A stretch of 6,502 bases of DNA from an uncultured Flavonifractor sp. (GCA_947384055.1 CANDFO010000095.1:1-6502), one strand, 5' to 3'. Positions 1 through 6,455 are shown, counted from the stretch's first letter. Made by a program: numbers and translations. The notes: generated from the sequence alone by a model not told the origin.

Positions 1-3000
1 CCGTCTGCTCCTATTTCTACCTTCCACAGCTCCACCTTGAACTTGAAATTCTTAGTGTAGTCCGCAGGGGTCAAATTGCTCCCAGTCACTTTCTTGCTGA
101 TGGTCAGTTTGCCGGTGTTTGTATCAGCGATGGTCTTGTCAGTGACCACCACCACGTTCAGCAGACTAAAGAGGTTGGTCAGATCGGTGTCGCCCAGTAC
201 GTCTCTGTTGACGCCCTCGTTGGGGTTCTCATACTTGTCGTTAAGAGCCATCTGCTGGACCCGGGCGCGGATGAAGCCGGTGTCTGTGACAAAGAAGGGC
301 TTGAAATTCTCGCCGCCGTCTTCATCGTGGAGGCCGTAGTCCACTTCTGCATTTTTCCCAAAGTGCAGGTTCATGCTGCGGAGGATATTTGTTCCTTCCA
401 GTACTGCGTCCTTCCAGCCGGTGAGGGAAAAACCGTTCCCACCGGGCTGGGTCTGCATGAAGGCCGTGATATCCTGGAGGGTGATATCCACATCGTTGCC
501 CTCCGCATATTGGCGCATGGTCTGGGTCAGCTTGCCCACGCCAGCCATCACCGTTACGCCGTCATCAGCATTACCTGCGTCGGCGTAAATAGAGTAGCTG
601 CCAACGACCACAGGGATTATGGTTGTATTCTGGGTGTAGCCCTCAGGCGCTCCAATTTCCTGCAGATAGTATCTGGTCTCGGTGCTGCTATCGGCCCAAT
701 CCATCTTTGTGTGACCGGTTCCGTTCTCTTGACCAGTGGGCGAAAAAATCAGCATCCCCTTGTCATCAGTAACTCCCGATGCCACCGGGGTTCCATCGCA
801 GCGCTCATTGTCATACAGCCCAAATTTCGCTTCCTTCAAAGGCTTACCGTCCTGATCCACCTTCAACACCCACAGCTCCCGGCGCTCGTTTGGGATGTAG
901 ATCATGGAGCGGAAATCCCGGTTGAACTGGTTCACCTCGAGGAGTTTATAGCTGGTAGGAGTTGTATGAGCCAATGCCGCGTAGCGCTCCTCAGCATTGC
1001 CGCCTTCAAGCCCTGAGATCAGCATATAGGCCATGTGCATATCGCCGTTTTCCGGATTATTGAGCAGGTATCGGGTGGCAAGGCCCGGCAGGTCGAACAG
1101 GGTCCCTTGCAGCCGCTGGTTGCTGCTGTCCCAGTCTAAATACCAGCCGGCAGTGCCGGTAGCTTTTGCCTGTTCCACGGCGGCCTGCAACACAGCCTTA
1201 GGGTTTAGCTGATTGATATCCGTTCCTACCGCCGTCACGGACTTGAATCCGGCGAGGTTGCCGCCGTACAGCGCCTGCCAGCTGCTGCCTTCGACAGTGT
1301 CCTTTCTCAGCAGGGGCACTGCCACGACCAGACCGTCTTCCAGGCCGTCGTTCTTGGCCGCATCACCGGTCTTCGCGCTGGTGACGTTGACCACGGAGCA
1401 GGCATAAGCGCCGGTAGTCCAGCGGTTGGCTACAGAGAGCGTGGCAGTCTTGGTGTCGTAGTGCAGGACGATGTCCACCGGCTGGGTGCGGTAGCCGTCT
1501 GGGGCGTGGGTCTCCTTCAAGACATAGTACTGATCGCCACGGTCAGCGAAGTTGAAGTGTCCGCCATCTTCGAGCTCGAACTCGGCAGCGCCATCTTCAT
1601 CCGTTCTCAGCGTAACCAAAGGGTCTTTAGTATAAACCGGCGTAACATGGAACGTCTGCCCCTTCTGATCGCCGTCTGTATAGAGACATTGGATGCCGTT
1701 CCCGTCTTCATTTCTCACTGCCGGGTAGAGTTCGAACTCTACATCCCGCAGCGGCTCACCATTCTGGTCCACCTTCTCGATCCGCTGGTAGAGCAGAGGC
1801 TGGAGGTTGAAGCGCAGGGCGATGCTGGAGTCGTAGTTGCCCCGCTCCAGGTAGAACATCTTCAGCGTGTGGGAGGTGTTGCTGGCGTAAGTATCACCGG
1901 TCCACTGCATCTTATCCGCCTTGCCGGCGATCTCATACAGCTCTTTCAGCGTGGTGTGATTCACCATATGCTCAGGAGCTGCCGGATTATCAGGGATCCC
2001 ATGGGTCGTAAAAGAGCGTCCGATGTAGACATCGCCGGTGGCAAAATCAATCGTACCATAGAGCTCACTGTGGATACCGCCCAGGTCCAGGACCAGCACG
2101 CCGTCGATAAAGACCCAAACGTCGTCATCTCCGGAGAACTGGAAGCTCATGTTCTGCTGGCCCTTGCCGGTATTGATCACACCGTTGGCGGGCTGGCGGA
2201 AGTCCACGTCCACTGTCATGCCCAGGTGGTGGTTCATGCTGTTGCGGGCGCAGTCCACACTGCTGGTCAGCTCTCCCGTCTCATCCAGCCCGTTGAAGAC
2301 TTCATCCCCCCTGTTGAACGGGAAGAAGTTGCCGATGCTGTTGTCTCCGTCTGTGCGGGTGGTGGCGGGAGCGTCGTAGAGGATAAAGTGGTTTTTGCCG
2401 CCCTCCTGACTGAGCTCGGCAAAGTTGTCGCGCATGTTATAGTAGTAGTAGCCGTATTCGTCCAGCTGGAACAGGCCGGTGACATCTGTGTAAGTTTTCT
2501 TAAAATCTCCGTTTGCAGGTTCAAATAAGTACTGGAGAGATTCTGTTCCATTGATATCTCCGCCCCAGGTGTTAATGACGGTGTTGCTCAGGTTTTGGAT
2601 ATCACTGGAATCATAGGTGTACCCATCACCCTTTGAATCTTTTTCTTCCTTGTGGTCGCCGGTGAGCAGATAGTCCTTGATTAGCGTATAACGTATTGAC
2701 TCATCGCCATTTAATACCACGTTTGCCAAATCAAGATTGATCTCCGGATAACCATTTTCAGTTAGAACATTCCTGACGATCCCCTCCATACCGGCGTATT
2801 GCTTGCCATACCGGCAGTTCTCTCCAGCGCCTTTGTTCCAAAGGCCGGCGTGGATCAGGCCGTCACCGAAGAGCAGGAGATGTTTCTGATTGATACCCAG
2901 ATTCCAGTCTTTTTCTGTGGAATAACCTGTGGGCTTGTCGCCGAGGGCCCCTTCACCACCTTCCTCGTGATAATGGATATCGCTTTTATCCAGGATATCG

Positions 3001-4544
3001 CCGCCGCTCTCCACTGTTGGATTTTCAGTTTTTACCCAGTAGTCAAACAGGTTGACTGTTACGTTTTCCGGGTTTGCGGGAGAAACAGTGTGGGCCGCAA
3101 AAGAAACAGGATGAATTACGATTGGTAAATTAGAAATATTGGGTGTATTGTTTCCATCGTTTACAAAGTATTTCCTGCCATCACAAGTGGGAATTGGAGC
3201 ATAAATTGTGAACTCAGAATTTAAGTCAGGGAGGCATGTGATAGTTGTTTCCAAGTTTGACCAGCTGACATCCAAATACCCCCAGGAGCAAAGCATTTCT
3301 TGATCGTTGCCTTTGCCATCCGCATTCTTCACAACAATTCGCTCTTGTTTATCTGCATATGTATAGGCTCCATCATTGACCGACTTATCACCTGTTGCCC
3401 AACCGTATATTCGTTTTGGCGCAGATAAACGTATCGCAGCAATCAAATCTTGAACCGTCTGGATATTATCCTTGTTGATTGCAAGGACAGCTGTTGCTCC
3501 TGAGTCGAATCCTTCCCATTCCCACTCATTTAAAGCAACATTAAAAGGCGTTGATTGCGCATACGCCTCACCCCCGCCCAGCACGACCAGCACTTCCATC
3601 GCCGGAACGCCGTCAACAAGGGCATAGGGGCCCTCCGGGGTATCCGCCAAGGACGCGGTGAGAGTATAAGTGCCCTGGAACGCGCCTTCTGCCGGGATCT
3701 GGTTCAGGTCCCAGACCAGCTCTGCGCTCTTGAACTCCACCGCCGTCTGAACGGTGGCGGAATGGGGGAGAAGCTCCGCCAAAATATCTCGGGTAACGGT
3801 CAAGCCCTCGTCTGCGCCGGGCACACCCAGTGCCCAAGAACCGGTCTCATCGCTCCAGACCAGCAGACCCTCCTCATCGTCCCACTCCCAGCTGATGACG
3901 CACAGCGGGCACACATAACGGCAGGGCTGTGCGGCCTGCGGGGGCTGATAGCCGCAGGTCTCATCATGGACATGGCCGCAGGCCGGAGCTCCGGGCTCTG
4001 CGGGCTCCACGGGAGGCGCGGGGCTCTCCGGCACCTGGGCGTCCGCAAGCGTCACAGGCTCCTCCGGTCCTGCGGGCTCCTGCTCTTCGGGAGCGCCGGG
4101 CTCCACAGGGGCGTCAGGGGCCGGGGTGTCAGGCACTGTGGGGTCCCCGGTGTTATCGGGGTCTCCGGTATTATCGGGATCCCCGGTGTCTCCGGGCTCC
4201 TCGGGAGCTGCAGGGGGCGCCGGATTCTCAGGTTCTTCAGGAGTGCCGGGATTTTCAGGATTTTCAGAATCTCCGGGCTCCTCCGGGGTCCCATAGCCGC
4301 AGGATTCGTCGTGTACGTGCATACACGGACTCCCCGCGCCAGCCTCCACATAGCCGCACTCTTCCGTATGCGCCGGATGGTGGACACAGAGCCCGCCCTC
4401 CGGAAGAATCTCCGTATACTCCGCGCGGCCATGGGGCGGCATCAGGATCGCCAGAACCAGCATCCAAGACAGCGCCCTGGTCCCCCAGCGCTTCCAGCGG
4501 CTCTTTCCCCACGCCTCACGCAAGGGACTCTCTTCTCTTTCCAC
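1..4544 (-). CDS. Giant secreted fibro-slime / Cna-B repeat surface protein (3' end beyond window)
   Basis: Probable cell-surface adhesin or matrix protein; 1514 codons are visible and the frame is still open at the left edge. Residues 1-41 form a signal peptide (basic and Trp-rich n-region, hydrophobic core about 24-35, likely cleavage after GRA). Cys/His motifs lie at 53-84 and 189-215, separated by a Pro/Glu/Gly-rich stalk (85-188). Residues 216-330 and 331-490 have no family I can name with confidence. A fibro-slime domain (about 495-915) carries the hallmark GDDDVWVFIDG...LDLGGIH at 805-825. A Cna-B/SpaA-like domain at about 919-1040 has Lys924 in EKVDQNGEPL, Glu1011 in LKETHAPDGY and Asn1040. 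A second begins near 1222, with Lys1228 and Glu1296 in LQEIGAPEGY. From 1478 (GKLTISKKVTG) a pilin-type isopeptide domain begins. The GTG start is chosen because AAGGAGG lies 8 nt upstream; an ATG 5 nt earlier is out of frame. A sortase signal or membrane anchor would lie beyond the edge. Domain names come from remembered motifs. Exact ligand unknown. Confidence 0.9.
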   Translation of the reverse strand, partial: MEREESPLREAWGKSRWKRWGTRALSWMLVLAILMPPHGRAEYTEILPEGGLCVHHPAHTEECGYVEAGAGSPCMHVHDESCGYGTPEEPGDSENPENPGTPEEPENPAPPAAPEEPGDTGDPDNTGDPDNTGDPTVPDTPAPDAPVEPGAPEEQEPAGPEEPVTLADAQVPESPAPPVEPAEPGAPACGHVHDETCGYQPPQAAQPCRYVCPLCVISWEWDDEEGLLVWSDETGSWALGVPGADEGLTVTRDILAELLPHSATVQTAVEFKSAELVWDLNQIPAEGAFQGTYTLTASLADTPEGPYALVDGVPAMEVLVVLGGGEAYAQSTPFNVALNEWEWEGFDSGATAVLAINKDNIQTVQDLIAAIRLSAPKRIYGWATGDKSVNDGAYTYADKQERIVVKNADGKGNDQEMLCSWGYLDVSWSNLETTITCLPDLNSEFTIYAPIPTCDGRKYFVNDGNNTPNISNLPIVIHPVSFAAHTVSPANPENVTVNLFDYWVKTENPTVESGGDILDKSDIHYHEEGGEGALGDKPTGYSTEKDWNLGINQKHLLLFGDGLIHAGLWNKGAGENCRYGKQYAGMEGIVRNVLTENGYPEINLDLANVVLNGDESIRYTLIKDYLLTGDHKEEKDSKGDGYTYDSSDIQNLSNTVINTWGGDINGTESLQYLFEPANGDFKKTYTDVTGLFQLDEYGYYYYNMRDNFAELSQEGGKNHFILYDAPATTRTDGDNSIGNFFPFNRGDEVFNGLDETGELTSSVDCARNSMNHHLGMTVDVDFRQPANGVINTGKGQQNMSFQFSGDDDVWVFIDGVLVLDLGGIHSELYGTIDFATGDVYIGRSFTTHGIPDNPAAPEHMVNHTTLKELYEIAGKADKMQWTGDTYASNTSHTLKMFYLERGNYDSSIALRFNLQPLLYQRIEKVDQNGEPLRDVEFELYPAVRNEDGNGIQCLYTDGDQKGQTFHVTPVYTKDPLVTLRTDEDGAAEFELEDGGHFNFADRGDQYYVLKETHAPDGYRTQPVDIVLHYDTKTATLSVANRWTTGAYACSVVNVTSAKTGDAAKNDGLEDGLVVAVPLLRKDTVEGSSWQALYGGNLAGFKSVTAVGTDINQLNPKAVLQAAVEQAKATGTAGWYLDWDSSNQRLQGTLFDLPGLATRYLLNNPENGDMHMAYMLISGLEGGNAEERYAALAHTTPTSYKLLEVNQFNRDFRSMIYIPNERRELWVLKVDQDGKPLKEAKFGLYDNERCDGTPVASGVTDDKGMLIFSPTGQENGTGHTKMDWADSSTETRYYLQEIGAPEGYTQNTTIIPVVVGSYSIYADAGNADDGVTVMAGVGKLTQTMRQYAEGNDVDITLQDITAFMQTQPGGNGFSLTGWKDAVLEGTNILRSMNLHFGKNAEVDYGLHDEDGGENFKPFFVTDTGFIRARVQQMALNDKYENPNEGVNRDVLGDTDLTNLFSLLNVVVVTDKTIADTNTGKLTISKKVTGSNLTPADYTKNFKFKVELWKVEIGAD
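4141..4194 (-). repeat. 18-bp tandem repeat in the stalk region of the surface protein
   Basis: Three imperfect 18-bp units (4141-4158, 4159-4176, 4177-4194) encode an in-frame six-residue repeat of the type GDPDNT at about residues 118-135. The first two units differ at only two positions; the third diverges in its second half. In-frame units of this kind can change stalk length by slippage without breaking the frame. Whether this one varies between strains cannot be seen here. Confidence 0.75.
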
Positions 4545-4552
4545 GTCATCTA

Positions 4553-4559
4553 CCTCCTT
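4553..4559 (-). promoter_or_regulatory. Shine-Dalgarno site that decides the GTG start of the surface-protein gene
   Basis: The minus strand reads AAGGAGG, a near-perfect anti-16S match. The spacer to the GTG at 4544 is 8 nt, which is optimal. The ATG at 4549 is only 3 nt away and opens a 35-codon frame that ends near 4442. The GTG frame stays open for over 1500 codons and begins with a signal peptide, so GTG is the supported start. Confidence 0.85.
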
Positions 4560-4598
4560 GAATTTGAGTTTGTTTCTATAGATTGCGGGGCGTTTCGC

Positions 4599-4638
4599 AA
4601 AAACAACCGGGGACCGGTCTTGACGGCACTCCCCGGCC
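4599..4638 (-). terminator. Intrinsic terminator-like hairpin inside the 5' leader (candidate attenuator)
   Basis: On the minus strand CCGGGGA (4636-4630) pairs with TCCCCGG (4613-4607), extended outward by two G-U pairs (4638-4637 with 4606-4605). Inside, after a 3-nt bulge, CCG pairs with CGG around a 7-nt loop. The stem is followed directly by TTGTTTTTG, giving a U5 run at 4603-4599. It lies after the promoter at 4724-4752 and before the start codon at 4544, so it would end transcripts early unless bypassed. A weak competing pairing is possible between the upstream GGGGG (4656-4660) and the UCCCC of the 3' arm. No folding energy was computed. Confidence 0.65.
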
Positions 4639-4723
4639 TGCAACAGGTCAGGATGCCCCCTTTCTGCTCCAAACAAATGGTTTTCAAAGAAGAACGCTAA
4701 CAGAATTTGGATTTTGTACTTCT

Positions 4724-4752
4724 ATTATAGCAACAGGAAATCAGAATGTAAA
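4724..4752 (-). promoter_or_regulatory. Strong sigma-A-type extended -10 promoter of the surface-protein gene
   Basis: Read on the minus strand, the -35 box is TTTACA (4752-4747, five of six consensus bases), the spacer is exactly 17 bp (4746-4730), and the -10 box is a perfect TATAAT (4729-4724) preceded by TGC, an extended -10 element. It points toward the surface-protein gene, and predicted initiation is near 4717. It lies downstream of the hairpin after the protease gene, so the large gene probably has its own transcript. Confidence 0.85.
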
Positions 4753-4864
4753 TAGTGGTTTGGGGAACTGGAGGCCATTTTTTCTTGTCATCCGGGCAAT
4801 TTGGGGCATGTTGCAAAAAAAGCCGTTGAAAAAGCAGAACTAAAGAGCAGAATCTGCACAAGCG

Positions 4865-4908
4865 CCCCGAGGCGGACATGGGGCGTGAGCCCTGTGTCCG
4901 CCTCGGGG
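4865..4908 (-). terminator. Long GC-rich hairpin downstream of the HtrA gene, probable terminator
   Basis: A perfect 14-bp inverted repeat (CCCCGAGGCGGACA at 4865-4878, TGTCCGCCTCGGGG at 4895-4908) encloses a 16-nt loop with a further GGGC/GCCC pairing. It begins about 63 nt after the HtrA stop codon, where a terminator would be expected. On the minus strand no U-tract follows at once; the nearest U-runs come about 30 nt later, at roughly 4828-4832 and 4814-4820. It could act as a U-less terminator or as a 3'-end stabilising structure. The hairpin would pair better if copied from the plus strand, which leaves the functional strand uncertain. Confidence 0.6.
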
Positions 4909-4971
4909 TATTCAAGAAAGAGAGAGGAAAGAGAGGGAATCTGCATCTATATCAAGGCAGCCGGTCCCGCG

Positions 4972-6336
4972 TCAGGAGGCCATGCCGCCGAAATAGCGCC
5001 GGAAGAACTCCTCCATCCCGTAGGGATAGCTGTCGCTGGGGGTGGTGGTATCGGGGGACTGCTGCTGTCCGTCCTGGGAGGAGGTCGCGGTGGTCTGGGG
5101 CTTATCCATGGTACTGCCGAAGGTGAGGTCCGTGGTGTAGACCTGCCCGTCACGGACGTAGGTGATGGTGGCGGTGTCGCCGGCCTTGTAGCTCTTGGAG
5201 CCCACGGCGTTGGTCACATCCGTGCTGCTGGTGATGGTCGTGGTGCCCACCATCGTGATAACGTCGCCCGCCTGGAGACCCGCCTGGTCGGCGGGGCCGC
5301 CCTCTACCACCTCGTACAGGTATGCTCCGCTGCGCACGCCGGTCTGGGGATAGCGGGAGGCGTTATCCACGCTGACGCCCATGTAGGCGTGGGTGGTGAC
5401 CTGGCCGTTCTCCATGATGTCCTTGAGCATATTCATCACGTCGTCGATGGGGATGGCGAAGCCCAGGCCCTCGGCGGCGGTGCCGTTGCCGGCGGAGGAG
5501 GTCTTGGCGGTGACGATGCCCACCACCTCGCCGTGGTCGTTGAAGAGGGGGCCGCCGGAGTTGCCGGGGTTGATGGCGGTGTCCACCTGGATCATGTTGA
5601 AGGGGGTGCCGTCCAGGTTGATCTCCCGGTCGACACAGGAGACGATGCCGTGGGTCAGGGAGAAGGTCAGCTCCCCAAGGGGGTTGCCGATGGTGCAGAC
5701 GCTCTCGCCCACGTTGACCCCGGCGGAGGAGCCGATCACTACGGGCTTGAGCATGGTCTCGCCCGGGTCTACCTTCAGCACGGCGATATCGTAGTCCACG
5801 TCGCTGCCCACCACGGTGGCGTCATAGGTGGTGCCGTCGTTGAGGGTGACCTGGACGCTGGACGCGCCGGAGACCACATGGCAGTTGGTGGCGATATAGC
5901 CATCGGCGGTGAGGACGAAGCCGCTGCCGGAGCTGATCGCCTCCTGCTGGATCTTCTGTCCAAAGATGTTGTAGCCCGTGGCGACAGAGGAGGAGTTGAT
6001 GCTCACGCAGCTGTCCACGTTGGCGTTGTAGATCTCCGGGAAGGTCAGCACCTTGCCGCCGGACACGCTCACCGTCTCCACCTTGGCCAGCTCCCGCTCG
6101 CTGACCATCACCTGGGTCTCACCCCTGCCGCCGGTGACATCCTTCAGCATCCACCCGGCCCCCACAGAGCCGCCGATGAGCAGGGCCCCGCAGAGCACTC
6201 CGGCCACGATCTTCTTCCCCCGCCCCCGCTTTTTCGGTTCCACAGGGGTCAGGGCCGGGATGGGCTCCCCGGATTCGGGGCGGTAGCTGTAGTGGTACTC
6301 ATAGTTGCTTCTCTCGTTCTCATTATCGTTATACAT
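4972..6336 (-). CDS. Membrane-anchored HtrA/DegP-type serine protease with PDZ domain
   Basis: Predicted extracytoplasmic quality-control protease, 454 residues, complete. Residues 1-42 are a hydrophilic N-terminal tail rich in Asn, Tyr and Glu, ending in a KKRGRGKK basic stop. Residues 43-64 form one membrane segment, which places the catalytic part outside the cell. The trypsin-like domain (about 100-310) has the full triad: His153 in TNCHVV, Asp183 in DYDIAVLKV and Ser260 in NPGNSGGPL. One PDZ domain follows (about 315-405; GAYLYEV at 337-343, GPADQAGLQAGDVI at 347-360). A Thr/Ser/Gln-rich tail ends in an aromatic segment, MEEFFRRYFGG. Length and order match Gram-positive HtrA-like proteins; I cannot choose between HtrA, HtrB and YyxA-type names. 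Four ectodomain cysteines (110, 152, 214, 234) are unusual, with Cys152 next to the catalytic His. The start is supported by an RBS 8 nt upstream. It reads toward the surface-protein gene but is separated from it by a hairpin and a promoter. Confidence 0.95.
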   Translation of the reverse strand: MYNDNENERSNYEYHYSYRPESGEPIPALTPVEPKKRGRGKKIVAGVLCGALLIGGSVGAGWMLKDVTGGRGETQVMVSERELAKVETVSVSGGKVLTFPEIYNANVDSCVSINSSSVATGYNIFGQKIQQEAISSGSGFVLTADGYIATNCHVVSGASSVQVTLNDGTTYDATVVGSDVDYDIAVLKVDPGETMLKPVVIGSSAGVNVGESVCTIGNPLGELTFSLTHGIVSCVDREINLDGTPFNMIQVDTAINPGNSGGPLFNDHGEVVGIVTAKTSSAGNGTAAEGLGFAIPIDDVMNMLKDIMENGQVTTHAYMGVSVDNASRYPQTGVRSGAYLYEVVEGGPADQAGLQAGDVITMVGTTTITSSTDVTNAVGSKSYKAGDTATITYVRDGQVYTTDLTFGSTMDKPQTTATSSQDGQQQSPDTTTPSDSYPYGMEEFFRRYFGGMAS

Positions 6337-6364
6337 GGGGATTGCCTCCTTGTTTATAGTTCAT
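6329..6364 (-). CDS. Possible 11-residue leader peptide overlapping the HtrA start
   Basis: ATG at 6364 opens MNYKQGGNPHV and stops at TAA (6331-6329), overlapping the first 8 nt of the HtrA gene in another frame. GGAG lies 6 nt upstream of this ATG, a plausible but short RBS. The same frame is open further back to a TGA at 6463-6461, giving 43 sense codons if a TTG were used. It could couple translation to HtrA, be the remnant of a longer gene, or mean nothing. Chance is a fair explanation at this length. Confidence 0.2.
   Translation of the reverse strand: MNYKQGGNPHV
6345..6351 (-). promoter_or_regulatory. Shine-Dalgarno site of the HtrA gene
   Basis: AAGGAGG on the minus strand, 8 nt before the ATG at 6336. 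It supports this start and predicts efficient translation. Confidence 0.85.
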
Positions 6365-6433
6365 TTTCTGCTCCGTCCGGAGCTCCTTGCTGTCGATGGT
6401 GATATCATACCGGGGATTTATGACAAAAGTATG

Positions 6434-6455
6434 AAGATTTTTTGCTAAGATTTTT
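6434..6455. repeat. 9-bp direct repeat upstream of the HtrA gene
   Basis: AAGATTTTT occurs at 6434-6442 and again at 6447-6455, with TGCT between, a period of 13 bp. It is next to the inverted repeat at 6456-6473 and upstream of the presumed HtrA promoter. It could be a regulator-binding site, but AT-rich DNA gives such repeats by chance. Confidence 0.4.

Larger units (their letters stand above)
4545..4717 (-). promoter_or_regulatory. Long structured 5' leader of the surface-protein gene
   Basis: About 173 nt lie between the predicted transcription start (near 4717, about 7 nt after the -10 box) and the GTG codon. In order of transcription the leader has an AT-rich stretch, a GGGGG run at 4656-4660, a small CCTG-TTG-CAGG hairpin at 4637-4647, a terminator-like hairpin with U-tract (4599-4638), a TTGCG/CGCAA hairpin at about 4582-4599 that overlaps the end of the U-tract, and then the RBS. 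I do not recognise a known riboswitch, T-box or leader-peptide arrangement; there is no ATG in the leader before the one overlapping the start region. The 5' end is inferred only from promoter position. Confidence 0.55.

Noticed and set aside
1461..2528. 355-codon plus-strand frame opposite the fibro-slime region
   Set aside because: The minus strand here encodes the fibro-slime motif and the first Cna-B-like domain without a stop, so the plus frame is a shadow. The same applies to 327-1016.
4574..4603. Second promoter for the surface-protein gene near the start codon (TATAGA with upstream TTTTTG)
   Set aside because: The 17-bp spacing is right, but the -35 matches only two of six consensus bases, and the region is better explained by the U-tract and following hairpin.
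3555..4700. 381-codon plus-strand frame with a Gly-rich, collagen-like look
   Set aside because: It is the complement of the Pro/Glu-rich stalk of the surface protein; the apparent repeats reflect the GC-rich stalk codons. It also crosses the promoter-leader region of the minus-strand gene.
4717..4752. Plus-strand promoter from TATTAT at 4723-4728
   Set aside because: No -35-like hexamer lies 16-18 bp upstream on the plus strand; the same bases form a far better minus-strand promoter.
4814..4858. Ordinary terminator formed by GCAGA/TCTGC followed by TTTTT on the minus strand
   Set aside because: The stem is only 5 bp with a 14-nt loop, too weak alone. It may contribute U-rich sequence after the larger hairpin.
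4801..6402. 533-codon open frame on the plus strand opposite the HtrA gene
   Set aside because: The product is dominated by Gly, Ala, Val, His and Asp with no recognisable domain, and it lies antisense to a clear HtrA with intact catalytic motifs. High third-position GC in the real gene removes stops from this antisense frame. It starts in intergenic DNA without a good RBS.
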